NCBI RefSeq assembly: GCF_030994125.1
Contig: NZ_CP099918.1
Coordinates: forward strand, 1-64,000
DNA length: 64,000 nt
Direction of reading: 5' to 3'
Source of the DNA: Pseudoalteromonas xiamenensis
GTDB lineage: Bacteria; Pseudomonadota; Gammaproteobacteria; Enterobacterales; Alteromonadaceae
Within the stretch, counting starts at the first letter, position 1. Each line of letters begins with the position of its first letter. The translations under genes and the position numbers were made by a program. The notes under the pieces were generated by a model, which made no database searches, was not told the origin of the DNA, and saw only the letters and a list, made by a program, of their open reading frames with translations. Below are positions 47,716-57,378 of the stretch, in pieces.

Positions 47716-48800
47716 TACAGACGTCCTGATTCTTTAAGCTCTGCTAACGCCACATCAAATTGATTGCGCTCATCAACTCGACGAATTGCGGTACGTGTTT
47801 CTTCTAAGTCCTTTGGATCGATGTCAAGCATCATCGCTTTTTTATAGAACGCTTTTGCTACGTCAAGTTCCCCATTTCGCTCTGCGCATAAGCCGTTGTT
47901 ATATAAAAGCGCCAATGAATCACTGTACATAGATTGTGCGTCAGCAAACATCTGGCATGCTTCGTCATACCACTTAGCCTCAGCAAATTCGATACCTTTA
48001 TCTAATTTTGCTTTCGCTTCTTTGGGCATTTTTGAATTGTCGCTTTCCATTAAATCAGGTGACACCACCACCCGGTGAGGAGCAATATCTTTGCGCAATT
48101 CAGCAAACGCAACTTGAACTGCCGACTGCCTTAACTCTTCTTTCGTTTTATGTGGCTCATTATCATCGTTACAGCGGCTGGACTCAGCATTCCCACTGTA
48201 ACTTTTATTAAACACAATTCGCCCGGATTCTACAGAAACCACTTTCGGCGTTAGGCGCGCATGTACTTGTTTAGTCGAGCAGCTCACACTGTATTCGTAT
48301 TGATTCTTGCATTTTTTATCCGAACATTTAGAGCGAGTTTCAGAGTAATGTTGCGTTTCATCTGACAGTGCATAACTTGCCGTTACAATCGCGTCAGCAC
48401 CTAACAATTTGCCTAATTTCGCACTTGTTTTCGCATCTGCTAGATCACTTGTTGAAAAACGTTGCTCTTTAATAACTCGGTCTATTGTAGAGCGGTCAAT
48501 CATGACAAAGTAGTTTTGACCTTCAACTACCGTATTTGTGTATAAAGACTCAACACTATCAGACATTTCTCTTTCTACACTTCTCCCTTGATTTCCAGAT
48601 ACATCGGTCACTGCAAGCTTACGAACATCGTTCATTTGCTGCTGTTTCGCTGGTGACATGTACTCTATTGGCAAAGGAGGGCTTGTAAACGCGCTTGAAA
48701 CCACCTCCCCTAAATCTTGAAGTGTAGACATCACACTTTGAGTCACATTACAGCCAGTTAATGTGACCGCTACAGCTGAGAGTAGAATTACTTTTTTCAT
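47715..48800 (-). CDS. CsgG-like lipoprotein with C-terminal TPR (envelope operon gene 4)
   Basis: This 361-residue protein has a lipobox LTGCNV (Cys 17). The N-terminal half (about 55-240) looks like CsgG/HfaB/LpoB-type proteins: RKLAVTDVSG, FVMIDRSTIDRVIKEQRF, LGKLLGADAIVTASY. The C-terminal part (about 265-350) has TPR-like helices (KWYDEACQMFADAQSM, LALLYNNGLCAERNGELDVA). CsgG forms outer-membrane export pores, and LpoB activates penicillin-binding proteins. Here the nearby lytic transglycosylase makes a cell-wall role likely. AAGGAAATTAA precedes the ATG. Confidence 0.8.
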   Translation of the reverse strand: MKKVILLSAVAVTLTGCNVTQSVMSTLQDLGEVVSSAFTSPPLPIEYMSPAKQQQMNDVRKLAVTDVSGNQGRSVEREMSDSVESLYTNTVVEGQNYFVMIDRSTIDRVIKEQRFSTSDLADAKTSAKLGKLLGADAIVTASYALSDETQHYSETRSKCSDKKCKNQYEYSVSCSTKQVHARLTPKVVSVESGRIVFNKSYSGNAESSRCNDDNEPHKTKEELRQSAVQVAFAELRKDIAPHRVVVSPDLMESDNSKMPKEAKAKLDKGIEFAEAKWYDEACQMFADAQSMYSDSLALLYNNGLCAERNGELDVAKAFYKKAMMLDIDPKDLEETRTAIRRVDERNQFDVALAELKESGRL

Positions 48801-48811
48801 TTAATTTCCTT

Positions 48812-50086
48812 TTATAGTCTGTTATTCGATGCAAAGTAGTCTTTACTGGCGAGTACTTTTTGCAGGTAACGTTGTGTTTCCGTTGGCGTGCGTTTTTGCA
48901 AAGTGTCGAAAACCTCTTGATGCGATAAACGATTGATCTGTTCAATTGCTTTGACTCGATTATTTACGCCACCATTAAATGCCTTTGAAACGTTGCCGAT
49001 GCCGGTATTGTAAGCTGCAATGGTGCAATATAAGCGACTGGTTGGATTTTCAATGCCATTTAAAAAGCGTTGAGTAAGCAGATTTAGATAGGCTGCCCCA
49101 TAGAAAAGATTCTGTTCACTTTCATAAAGAGTTTTCGCATCCGGTAAACCCTTTTTCTTGAGCGTAAATTTATTTACATCCGCTCCAGCAGTCGCAGGCA
49201 CTATCTGCATTAAACCAAATGCCGGAATACTCGATTTAGCAAGAGGGTTAAAATGGCTTTCTGTTTCTGTCACTGCTAACACTAAATTTACGTCAATTCC
49301 ATGCTCCGACGCATTCTCTTGAATATCAGTCAAAAATGGAGCACTTCGTTCTATACGCGAACGATTACGGTTGATTTGATAAGTTTTCGTGTTCGCAATC
49401 AGTAACTTTTCACGCTGTATCGAAAGTTGTTTTTTATCTTCGATAATGGATGTCTTCACCTGTTTTTGTTCATCAGAAAGTGGCTTTTGTGATTCTAGAT
49501 TGGCAATTTCATCAAGTTGATTGTCGATCCGTTTGTTGGTCCGCTCAATGACGTTCACTTGATACTGTGAAGGCATAATTTCTTGTGCCGTCGATGCTAT
49601 TGTGTGTAACTGCTCAAGGTTTTCAATGCCTATTTTGCTTAACGTTGAATCCTCCACTAACTTATCAGCTTCTATTTTCGGGGCTTCTAGGGAAAACTCT
49701 AGTTCGGCGAGTTGATTCGGAGAGCGATTAAGCGATTGAGTTAATAGCGCTTTGATTTCCTGTTCGTTTAGTGCTTTTATTTCGTCATTGATAATACTAA
49801 TTTCAATGATATCTTTCTCGAAATCAACAACCAGTTTAGCATTGCCATCTGCCGAATAGCTCACAAACGTATCTTTGCTCGAAACCTCTGGAACACCCCA
49901 TTTATCAATAAGTTGTGCTTTAAATGCTTCATATTTGGCAAGGTAGTCGGTTTTAAATTGCGCGTATTGCGCTTTTTGCTTTAACTTGAATTCATCAAAT
50001 GACGTCGTTGTACCCGTCGCAGCGTTAATCGGAACACTCATTAATAAAACGGCAAAGAGTGATGGGAAAGTAATCCTTGTAACCAT
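48812..50086 (-). CDS. MltC-like lytic transglycosylase (envelope operon gene 3)
   Basis: This 424-residue protein has a signal peptide (ends near INAATG). Its N-terminal part (about 25-180) with KYEAFKAQLIDKWGVPEVS matches the DUF3393 domain before MltC-type enzymes. The C-terminal SLT domain (about 265-420) has the catalytic Glu in VTETESHFNPLA, then AFGLMQIVPATAG and CTIAAYNTGIGNVSKAF. It cleaves murein glycan strands. MltC itself is a lipoprotein; here no lipobox Cys is seen. A coiled-coil stretch (195-240) lies between the domains. Confidence 0.88.
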   Translation of the reverse strand: MVTRITFPSLFAVLLMSVPINAATGTTTSFDEFKLKQKAQYAQFKTDYLAKYEAFKAQLIDKWGVPEVSSKDTFVSYSADGNAKLVVDFEKDIIEISIINDEIKALNEQEIKALLTQSLNRSPNQLAELEFSLEAPKIEADKLVEDSTLSKIGIENLEQLHTIASTAQEIMPSQYQVNVIERTNKRIDNQLDEIANLESQKPLSDEQKQVKTSIIEDKKQLSIQREKLLIANTKTYQINRNRSRIERSAPFLTDIQENASEHGIDVNLVLAVTETESHFNPLAKSSIPAFGLMQIVPATAGADVNKFTLKKKGLPDAKTLYESEQNLFYGAAYLNLLTQRFLNGIENPTSRLYCTIAAYNTGIGNVSKAFNGGVNNRVKAIEQINRLSHQEVFDTLQKRTPTETQRYLQKVLASKDYFASNNRL

Positions 50087-50095
50087 GCCTAATTC

Positions 50096-50857
50096 CTAAT
50101 AATAAAACTGATATTCGTACTGAGTAAGGATTGAATCCACTACAAGTGGCAATGCTTTTTCGGTAATTGCGACGAAGTTAACGGTTTCATTTGAAACTAA
50201 TTTACTCAGAGTGGGCGTTAGTGAATCTTCCGGTTCCGATGAGTTCGCTTGTGTATAAGCGTCGCTGAGTAACGTTTTATCTAGTTTCGTCCCTTGATAA
50301 TCAACAAGACCGTAGGCCATTTGATTGAACAAATAATGTTTACCCAAATCTTCAAAAAGCACGAAATACTTGACGTTAAAATGGTCTATTGAAAAGTCGT
50401 TTAGATTTTCCAATTTATCAACAAGGCGCATTGGCGATGGAACAGATTGTTTATCCAGTAGGCTATAGGGATGAAAATCAGCTTTAAGACCCGTAATGGA
50501 GTATCCCACCACCCTTTTATCTTCGATAAGTAGCGCTAAAATATATTTTTTATCGAGATAATAGTTAATAGTTACTGCATCATCGTATTTTGAAGGTTTG
50601 ATGAGTTGTGGGGCACCGAAAATAGAATAAATATAGTCAATATTACTACCCACATTAACTTTCGCGAGTGACTCATATTCGTACACATTGGTGAAATTAG
50701 ACACAACCGCAACGTAAGCTTCTTGTATCATCGATTTAGTATCAGACCAATTTCCAATCGCCATTAGCGACAAAGACAAAACGATAATTTTGTCTTTGAA
50801 TCTAGCGAACATACTCTTACTTTCACCGTGCTCAGACGTGCCCACAACCGAATTCAT
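50096..50857 (-). CDS. Unrecognised membrane-anchored protein (envelope operon gene 2)
   Basis: This 253-residue protein starts MNSVVGTSEHGE, with one hydrophobic segment (about residues 25-42) and then a mainly beta/alpha soluble region. The region has few charged clusters but recurring aromatics, with IDYIYSIFGAPQLI and YEYQFYY at the end. The start is supported by GAGG 5 bases upstream, and only 7 bases separate it from the lipoprotein gene before it. It may resemble the so-called ETEC_3214 domain proteins; I am not certain. A single-pass inner-membrane partner of the complex is the simplest reading. Confidence 0.6.
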   Translation of the reverse strand: MNSVVGTSEHGESKSMFARFKDKIIVLSLSLMAIGNWSDTKSMIQEAYVAVVSNFTNVYEYESLAKVNVGSNIDYIYSIFGAPQLIKPSKYDDAVTINYYLDKKYILALLIEDKRVVGYSITGLKADFHPYSLLDKQSVPSPMRLVDKLENLNDFSIDHFNVKYFVLFEDLGKHYLFNQMAYGLVDYQGTKLDKTLLSDAYTQANSSEPEDSLTPTLSKLVSNETVNFVAITEKALPLVVDSILTQYEYQFYY

Positions 50858-50864
50858 AAAAACC

Positions 50865-51410
50865 TCAAAGTTTATTTTCAGATTTTATGAAATTTAAATA
50901 CAGCAATGCTTCGTTTTCTGGGTCTAGTTTTGTCGGGCCTTCTGCAATAAGCATCTCGAACAGACGCTTCGCTTTCTCTTCTGGAAGGGTGACTAGAACG
51001 CACACGTTTTTGTTGTCGCCCATTTGCGCATAATCTACTTTCTCGACCACAGTGCCTTGCAGGCTCTGATCAGTAAAATTCGCTATCGTTTGGCTAAACG
51101 TTTCCTTCACGAGATTTTCATTTCCTAATTGCGCTTTCTTTGAAAACGCTTCTTGCAGACTTGAAAGGCGGGTATCGACTTGTTTGGCAATTTCGTCTCG
51201 TGCCAGCATTGCAGCTTGGCTCTTATCTAAACTAAAGCTGTTTGAGGCCAGTACACATGAAGAAGCTGCAAATCCTTTTTCTATGGTTGGGTTGGTCACC
51301 CAACTTGGTATGGTCATCCCCATTTCCGAAGCGTTTGTTTTCTCCGTTGAACTACAACCTGAGAGCAATAATGCTGAAGTGAACATAGATAGTGTCATTA
51401 AACGTTTCAT
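50865..51410 (-). CDS. LPP20-family lipoprotein (envelope operon gene 1)
   Basis: This 181-residue lipoprotein has a lipobox LLSGCSS (Cys 19). The LPP20 domain has IPSWVTNPTIEKGFAASSC and AMLARDEIAKQVDTRLSSLQ. It opens the five-gene operon with AAGGAT before its ATG. LPP20 proteins are outer-membrane lipoproteins of unclear role; in Vibrio the related FlgP works with FlgO and FlgT at the flagellar base. The flagellar genes are not here, so a different complex is likely. Confidence 0.85.
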   Translation of the reverse strand: MKRLMTLSMFTSALLLSGCSSTEKTNASEMGMTIPSWVTNPTIEKGFAASSCVLASNSFSLDKSQAAMLARDEIAKQVDTRLSSLQEAFSKKAQLGNENLVKETFSQTIANFTDQSLQGTVVEKVDYAQMGDNKNVCVLVTLPEEKAKRLFEMLIAEGPTKLDPENEALLYLNFIKSENKL

Positions 51411-52126
51411 TTTAATCCTTTAAACACCGAGAGTTTATTTTTGCTATTACAAAATTAAGAGTTCGTGTATTGAGTCAACGTTAAAACCAGTATGTAAACT
51501 CAAAAAATCATAAGTGATAAAGAAATAAACAGCTTATTACACCGCAATATTCACAATGATGTTCATGACAACGATTATGTGTTAAAGCGCCTGAAAAATG
51601 AGCGTTAGAAAAGAAAGTAGGCTAGACACAGCCTTAGCCTTGACGAAACAAACGCAAAACACACGACGCCAGTTTAGAATGCCAAAGTGATTCACATCTG
51701 TTTGCGGAAAAGATTCCGATTTCCTTTCTTTTAATTATTTTGGTTACAGCAAAAGTTAACCAAAATTTATATCCTTATCAGCTACAGTGCGCAGTTTAGA
51801 ACAATATTTTTCCTCAAATCAAGCGCTAATGATTACAATTTAATACAAATTTGATCTAGATCTCGGGAGTTTGTAAATATTAAGTTACTTTTAGTTTTAC
51901 TTAAATTCATGTAATTGCAGTCTTTTTTGCTCACTTGAATCTGAATCCACAAACCAACCACGCTTCTGTTTCCCTCCATTTAAGCGATACAGTAAGTTCG
52001 ATTTGGAAATGCCACTTTTGCCTCAAAATGTTGTAGGTTCGCCTCATTTTGAGCAAAATTCGTTTTCATTACATATTGTGCAATTAGAATACTTGCTCGA
52101 CCATTTTTAGGGACAATTAATAAAAC
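51411..52126. other. 716-base gap between two divergent genes
   Basis: No convincing gene. The sequence is AT-rich and carries the promoter of the envelope operon on one side and that of the pyrophosphatase gene on the other. The gap is unusually long for this dense window and could host an unseen regulatory RNA, but I find no terminator hairpin to support one. Confidence 0.5.
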
Positions 52127-53335
52127 ATGTCTAAACGTAACGCACATATACTTCGCCGATTGTTGCTCCTGATGACAATAATCTGGCTTCCTAGTGTGTC
52201 AGCCAAGCAAGCACCGGTCGTACTCATCTCGTTAGATGGCTTTCGATGGGATTACATTGAAAAGCACGGTGCTGAAAACTTAAAACGCATTGCGATGCAA
52301 GGTACTCGAGCGCAATTCATGCGACCTGTTTATCCAACCAAAACGTTCCCAAATCATTTGTCTATCGTCACCGGACTGCTACCTTCTAATCACGGTGTTG
52401 TAGATAATCATTTCTGCGATAAAACACGAGAGCAATGTTATGAAATGGGGGATGGACTTGACGACAGTACGTGGCTATCCGGCATTCCACTCTGGAATCT
52501 CGCCGAAATGCAGGGCGTGAAAGCGGCGACGTATTTTTGGCCGGAGTCAGACGCTCGATTTAATGGACGTACAGCATCTTATTATTATCACTATTCTAAA
52601 CACAGTGATTATCAAAATCGCATTAACCAAATGGTACAGTGGCTCCAATTACCAGAATCCCAAAGACCAGAATTTATCGCAGGTTATTTTTCATTAGTAG
52701 ACTCTACGGGACATAAATTTGGACCGAATGCGCAGGAAACGAAAGAGGCTGTGCAGCGCGTAGATGAGTTAATTGGTCAGTTCGATAGACGCCTAGCTGA
52801 ACTTAAGTTAGACGTGAACCTCATTTTAGTGTCTGACCACGGAATGTCTCAAGTAGACCCCGAAAAAGCAATTTTAGTTGAGGAACTTGGTGTATCGGAA
52901 ACAGATTTCGCGATACTAAATGGCGCTACTAAAGTCCACTTTTACAAGAAACCGACCTCAAATGTCTCAATTGATCACATTAGAAAACAACTGATGTCAA
53001 AAAGCGCAGGGCGTTTCGACGTTTTGTCAAAAGAGACGTTACTAAAACGAGGTATCAAGGACGATAGCCGCCTAGCAGATATTCTCATTGAAACCACCGC
53101 GCCTCGAACATTCAAGTACAAAAGACCCTCAACCGAACACGGCATGCACGGTTATGCTTTCACCAAAGACATGGGCGCAATCTTTATCGCCAAAGGTCCT
53201 GCATTTAAGCAAGGATTTGAATTAACGGAGGTCAACAATCTTGATGTTTACCCAACGGTTGCCAAAATACTAGGTCTAAAGTTACTTGGACCAATTGATT
53301 CAGATGGCATAAGTATCAAAGCATCACTTAAATAA
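52127..53335 (+). CDS. Nucleotide pyrophosphatase/phosphodiesterase (NPP-like)
   Basis: This 402-residue secreted or periplasmic enzyme of the alkaline phosphatase superfamily has metal-site Asp in VVLISLDGFRWDY, the nucleophile Thr in VYPTKTFPNH, and DSTGHKFGPNA. LVSDHGMSQVD carries further metal ligands, and the final His is in STEHGMHGY. It hydrolyses pyrophosphate or phosphodiester bonds such as those of nucleotides. A signal peptide (near residues 10-26) is present. It ends at the terminator shared with the S9 peptidase. Confidence 0.9.
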   Translation: MSKRNAHILRRLLLLMTIIWLPSVSAKQAPVVLISLDGFRWDYIEKHGAENLKRIAMQGTRAQFMRPVYPTKTFPNHLSIVTGLLPSNHGVVDNHFCDKTREQCYEMGDGLDDSTWLSGIPLWNLAEMQGVKAATYFWPESDARFNGRTASYYYHYSKHSDYQNRINQMVQWLQLPESQRPEFIAGYFSLVDSTGHKFGPNAQETKEAVQRVDELIGQFDRRLAELKLDVNLILVSDHGMSQVDPEKAILVEELGVSETDFAILNGATKVHFYKKPTSNVSIDHIRKQLMSKSAGRFDVLSKETLLKRGIKDDSRLADILIETTAPRTFKYKRPSTEHGMHGYAFTKDMGAIFIAKGPAFKQGFELTEVNNLDVYPTVAKILGLKLLGPIDSDGISIKASLK

Positions 53336-53341
53336 TGTCAT

Positions 53342-53385
53342 ATCAAGAATAAGAAAGGCCCTTTCGGGCCTTTTTTATTCTTGAT
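53342..53385. terminator. Shared terminator of the NPP-like and S9 peptidase genes
   Basis: A 20-bp stem with one wobble (arms ATCAAGAATAAGAAAGGCCC and its near-complement) has loop TTTC and a T run. It overlaps the S9 stop codon. Confidence 0.92.
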
Positions 53386-55849
53386 TTTGTATCACCGGGA
53401 TTTCCATAACGGCTTTCGTTGGTTGATCGTTGTTTACGCCCTCCGGCATTAAATATTTATCAAGCCAACGTTCTTGCTCCCACAACACGTGCATAATACT
53501 TTCGCGAGCTTTGTATCCGTGCCCTTCTTCGGGAAGCATAACTAACCGAGCGGTTTTACCTAACCCATTGAGCGCCGCATACATACGCTCAGATTGCATT
53601 GGGAACGTACCTGAGTTTGGATCTTCTTTGCCATGAATGAGCAACAGAGGTTCATCGATTTTATCCGCATTGAAGAATGGGGACATTTGCGCGTAAATCG
53701 TTTGGGCTTGCCAAAAGTCGCGCTCTTCACCTTGGAATCCAAAAGGTGTTAAGGAGCGATTGTACGCACCACTACGTGCTATGCCTGTTTTAAATAAATC
53801 ACTGTGCGCCAGTAAATTAGCCACCATAAACGCACCATAAGAATGCCCCGCTATCGCAATACGATTCTTGTCAGCAATACCACGCTCAACCAAGGTATCT
53901 ACCGCCGCTTTTGCGCTCGAAACCAATTGCGGAATAAAACGGTCATTTGGCTGGCTATCACCTTCTCCAATGATGGGCATTTTCGGATCATCAAACACTG
54001 CGATACCTTTCGATAGATAAGGCATTGGCCCCCAGAATCCAATGTAATTAAACTCATACGGCGATTCTCGCATCTGCGATGCAACAGCCTTATCTTTAAA
54101 CTCAAGCGGATACGCCCACATCAAAACTGGTAGTGGTCCTTTTTCTTTTGTATACCCTGCAGGAAGATACAACGTGCCGCTTAACTGTGTTCCATCTTCC
54201 CGCGTATATTTGATCACTTCTTTTGTCACACCAATAAAATCGGGATATGGGTGGTCGTATCGTGTTAACTGCGTAATTGAACTATCGGTTAAGTTTCTCA
54301 AGAAGTAATTCGGTTGCTCAGTTGCTGATTCACGCAATGTGATAAATTGCATTCCTTCATCATCCAACACCGAAACCACGCGCTCATAATACGGTGCTTC
54401 TGATTGCCATACTTTATTAACGTCGTTTGTTTTAATGTCATAACGAGCCAGATAAGGTTGTTTACCTTGCGCCGAAGCGCCATCAGCGACCAGATACATG
54501 TAGCGGCCACCAACCAATTTAACCACTTTTGAACCTAAATCGTTGTAGGTCATAACAAAAGAGCCAGGATCTTTATAACTGTCGTTATAGCTGCGTTCTG
54601 AAAACAGCACGCGATTTTCATCTGCATTACGCGGGGAAACGACGTGCGTTCTCACATGTCTATCTTGGAAACGCCATTCACTCAATAGCGCAACATTATC
54701 GTCAGCCCAATCTATATGGCTGAATCGCCATTCCATTTTCGCAAATAACTCAGGCTCACGACGAAATGGCGCACTGATTGAGTACAAATAATCATGGAAA
54801 GGCACTTGTGCCTTCATGGAACCGCCGTCCTGAGCCTCAGCCCAAATAACCGTCGCACCTTTGTCAGCTCGCCATTGAAATTCGCGACGTCCAGCTTGAA
54901 CACTATCAAAACCTTGCGGGATAGTTTCTGCTAATGGAACTCTGGCCAATTCATAGAGCGGGTGTCCGCGCATGCCCCAGATCTGCCAAACAGTCGGAAA
55001 ACGGTTAAAGGGAACTTGGTAGGAAAATGGCTCATCAATCATCGCGATTAACAAATTTGTGGCGTCTGGGGATACCGCATAATCGGAAATAATCAGCGCA
55101 GGACCAATACCTTGTACTCGGCCATCTAAAGTCAGTTTGACTAACTGTGTTTGCCCGTAAAATTTGAATAACGCTTCATCATGAGGGGTTTGTAACAAGT
55201 TTTGATAAGTGCGGACAGGCGCTTTTTCGCCCTTAGACTCTTGGATAACCGGCTTCAACTTTGCTTTTTCTGCTTCAGGAGGCGTTTTACTGTGATTCGA
55301 CGCAACAGCAGCGACGATTCCGCTGCTATCTTGAAGCCACTCATAGGGTTCAGTAATAAATGCATTGAGCGCAAGTTCGCTCAATTGCTGTAACTTACGC
55401 GTTTTTACATCGTACAGCCAAAGTGTAGTGACTTTGTCCCCAGCAACAACAAAGGCCAGATACTGAGAGTTGCTCGACCAACTCGGAAAGGCAATTTTAC
55501 CTTCAGGTAATTGATTGAGCGGAATAATACTGCCTGTCTGAACGTGCTTAAACTCTAATGTATCGTAAAGTCGAGTTGTGGTTTTAATGCGAGTGTCAGG
55601 ATTGAAACGTACGCCCGCGAGTGCAACCTCGGGTTTGGTAAGATCCGTCAAACTCAATACGCGACTGCGGTCCAATAACGCCATCCAAGCCCCGTCTGGT
55701 GACAATACATTGGTCGGAAGAAGCTTTGCATCTACCACCGAAGCGATAGCAGAAGAAGGCATTTGATATTCAGTATCCGTAGCGTGACTTGCCATTGGTG
55801 TAATGACGCAAAATGACACCAATAAACACATTAACCACTTTTTCAACAT
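53375..55849 (-). CDS. S9-family serine peptidase (prolyl oligopeptidase fold)
   Basis: This 824-residue exported protein has a signal peptide (to about residue 24, ASHAT). An N-terminal beta-propeller follows, then a C-terminal alpha/beta hydrolase with the triad Ser in GHSYGAF (near 667), Asp in HGKEDPNSG (near 743) and His in PEEGHGYK (near 776). It resembles bacterial relatives of chloroplast glutamyl endopeptidase, which cleave peptides after acidic residues; the exact specificity is inferred. GAGA lies upstream of the ATG. The gene is divergent from the LacI regulator. Confidence 0.92.
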   Translation of the reverse strand: MLKKWLMCLLVSFCVITPMASHATDTEYQMPSSAIASVVDAKLLPTNVLSPDGAWMALLDRSRVLSLTDLTKPEVALAGVRFNPDTRIKTTTRLYDTLEFKHVQTGSIIPLNQLPEGKIAFPSWSSNSQYLAFVVAGDKVTTLWLYDVKTRKLQQLSELALNAFITEPYEWLQDSSGIVAAVASNHSKTPPEAEKAKLKPVIQESKGEKAPVRTYQNLLQTPHDEALFKFYGQTQLVKLTLDGRVQGIGPALIISDYAVSPDATNLLIAMIDEPFSYQVPFNRFPTVWQIWGMRGHPLYELARVPLAETIPQGFDSVQAGRREFQWRADKGATVIWAEAQDGGSMKAQVPFHDYLYSISAPFRREPELFAKMEWRFSHIDWADDNVALLSEWRFQDRHVRTHVVSPRNADENRVLFSERSYNDSYKDPGSFVMTYNDLGSKVVKLVGGRYMYLVADGASAQGKQPYLARYDIKTNDVNKVWQSEAPYYERVVSVLDDEGMQFITLRESATEQPNYFLRNLTDSSITQLTRYDHPYPDFIGVTKEVIKYTREDGTQLSGTLYLPAGYTKEKGPLPVLMWAYPLEFKDKAVASQMRESPYEFNYIGFWGPMPYLSKGIAVFDDPKMPIIGEGDSQPNDRFIPQLVSSAKAAVDTLVERGIADKNRIAIAGHSYGAFMVANLLAHSDLFKTGIARSGAYNRSLTPFGFQGEERDFWQAQTIYAQMSPFFNADKIDEPLLLIHGKEDPNSGTFPMQSERMYAALNGLGKTARLVMLPEEGHGYKARESIMHVLWEQERWLDKYLMPEGVNNDQPTKAVMEIPVIQNQE

Positions 55850-56131
55850 GACTTTAATCTCGATGTTTTGAAAAACTCAGCAAATAATACTAGAAGAGCA
55901 AAAAATTGCTACCTTTTCATACATTTAATATAACTTCTTTCTACCTTAGAAAAGCAAATCGCGACGCTCACCTTGATTCTTTATGGGTTCGCTTTAACGC
56001 CGATAGTGCGTTTTGAGTCAATATTCTAAATAGAATTGGTTGATTCTTTTGTACACTGAAAAGATAGGATACACTTCGTTAATAATAAATGAATACCCGC
56101 CGGCTCATTGAGTTGGTTTGAAACAAAAATC
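55850..56131. promoter_or_regulatory. Divergent promoter region with ATTCTA-aa-TAGAAT palindrome
   Basis: The 282 bases between the S9 peptidase and LacI genes hold a perfect palindrome at 56023-56036. It lacks the central CG usual in LacI-family operators, so binding is uncertain. Confidence 0.3.
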
Positions 56132-57160
56132 ATGAATAACAATAACAAACCTGAGAAAGTAACGATTTTTGATGTTGCCAAAGAAGCACAAGTGTCCAAA
56201 TCCACGGTGTCTTTGGTCCTTACACAAAGTGATAAAGTCAGCGATAAGAGCCGAGAGAAAGTACTTCACGCAATCGAAAAACTAGGTTACGTATACAATA
56301 GAGATGCCGCAGCACTTCGAAGTAAACGCTCCAACCTAGTCGCTATTGTCATCAATGACTTAACCAACCCCTATTCTGCACAGCTCGCCATCGGACTAGA
56401 AAAGCACATAGGAGCGCTTGGTATGTTACCGATGCTGGTAAACACCAATGAGTCGTTTGAGCGCCAGAAACAAGTCGTCAATACCTTAAAAGAATACAAT
56501 GTTGCCGCATTCGTTATGTGTCCAGCCCCAGGTACGGATAAAAATTGGGTTAATCAATTAATTCAAAGCGGATTTCCAGTCATCAACATCATGCGCGAAG
56601 TGCAGTACAGTGATGCGCCTACCATTTTGCCTGATAACCAAAAAGGTACGATGCTTGCGACGGAACATCTACTTTCGCAAGGCATGAAAAACCTCGCTTT
56701 TGTGGGCGGTACAGAAGATATTTCAGACTACCATGAACGCTTAGCTGGCTTTAATACCGCCATGCGTTTACATAAAGAACATACGCCTTCGGTCATTGCT
56801 CCCTCTCAAACCAATCGACAAGGCGGCCGTGAAGCCTTTAAAGAACTGTATGCTCGCTCCCCAGACATTGAAGCGATTGTTTGCTTTAGTGATGTCATCG
56901 CCTACGGAGTCATTGAAGAAATTCGAAATGCGGGCTTGGAACCCGGAATAGACATCAAAGTCGTAGGTTTCGATGACTTAGAAGACTCGCGAATGATGTC
57001 TCCCGCACTTTCTTCTGTCCATATTAATGCCAATGAAATTGGCAAGAGAACTTGTTTAGTACTTTCGGAATTACTCGACAAATCGACACCGCCTTTACGT
57101 ACCTTAGTGGATGTAAAGCTGATAGTGCGCGCATCATCAGATCAGAGAGTGATAGGATAA
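56132..57160 (+). CDS. LacI-family transcription repressor
   Basis: This 342-residue protein has an N-terminal helix-turn-helix with VTIFDVAKEAQVSKSTVSLV and the hinge helix (RDAAALRSKRSNLVAI). A periplasmic-binding-protein-like effector domain follows, ending near EIGKRTCLVLSELL. A longer frame from 56108 lacks a good ribosome site, so ATG 56132 is used. The effector is probably a sugar or nucleoside, unknown here. It lies opposite the S9 peptidase and 218 bases before the ThrE-like gene. Confidence 0.92.
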   Translation: MNNNNKPEKVTIFDVAKEAQVSKSTVSLVLTQSDKVSDKSREKVLHAIEKLGYVYNRDAAALRSKRSNLVAIVINDLTNPYSAQLAIGLEKHIGALGMLPMLVNTNESFERQKQVVNTLKEYNVAAFVMCPAPGTDKNWVNQLIQSGFPVINIMREVQYSDAPTILPDNQKGTMLATEHLLSQGMKNLAFVGGTEDISDYHERLAGFNTAMRLHKEHTPSVIAPSQTNRQGGREAFKELYARSPDIEAIVCFSDVIAYGVIEEIRNAGLEPGIDIKVVGFDDLEDSRMMSPALSSVHINANEIGKRTCLVLSELLDKSTPPLRTLVDVKLIVRASSDQRVIG

Positions 57161-57378
57161 AAAACGAACATTCGCATCCTCGGATAGTGGAGACAGACAA
57201 GAACACACCATTCTTGTTAACGACTCATTTTCATTCGTCGTGTCAATGAGTTAAATACGTAAATTGACGCGTAAAAAAGGTGTATCATCGCAGTTAATAC
57301 GTATAGAATTCGCATCAATTTGATGGTTAGCTAAAATATAACCAATTTATTTTTATTTATAAGCAAGGCAACATAGAT

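Noticed and set aside
50096..51410. Flagellar H-ring (FlgO/P/T) assignment for the envelope operon
   Set aside because: LPP20 and CsgG-like parts are similar in type, but the transglycosylase, gene order and absence of flagellar genes do not fit.
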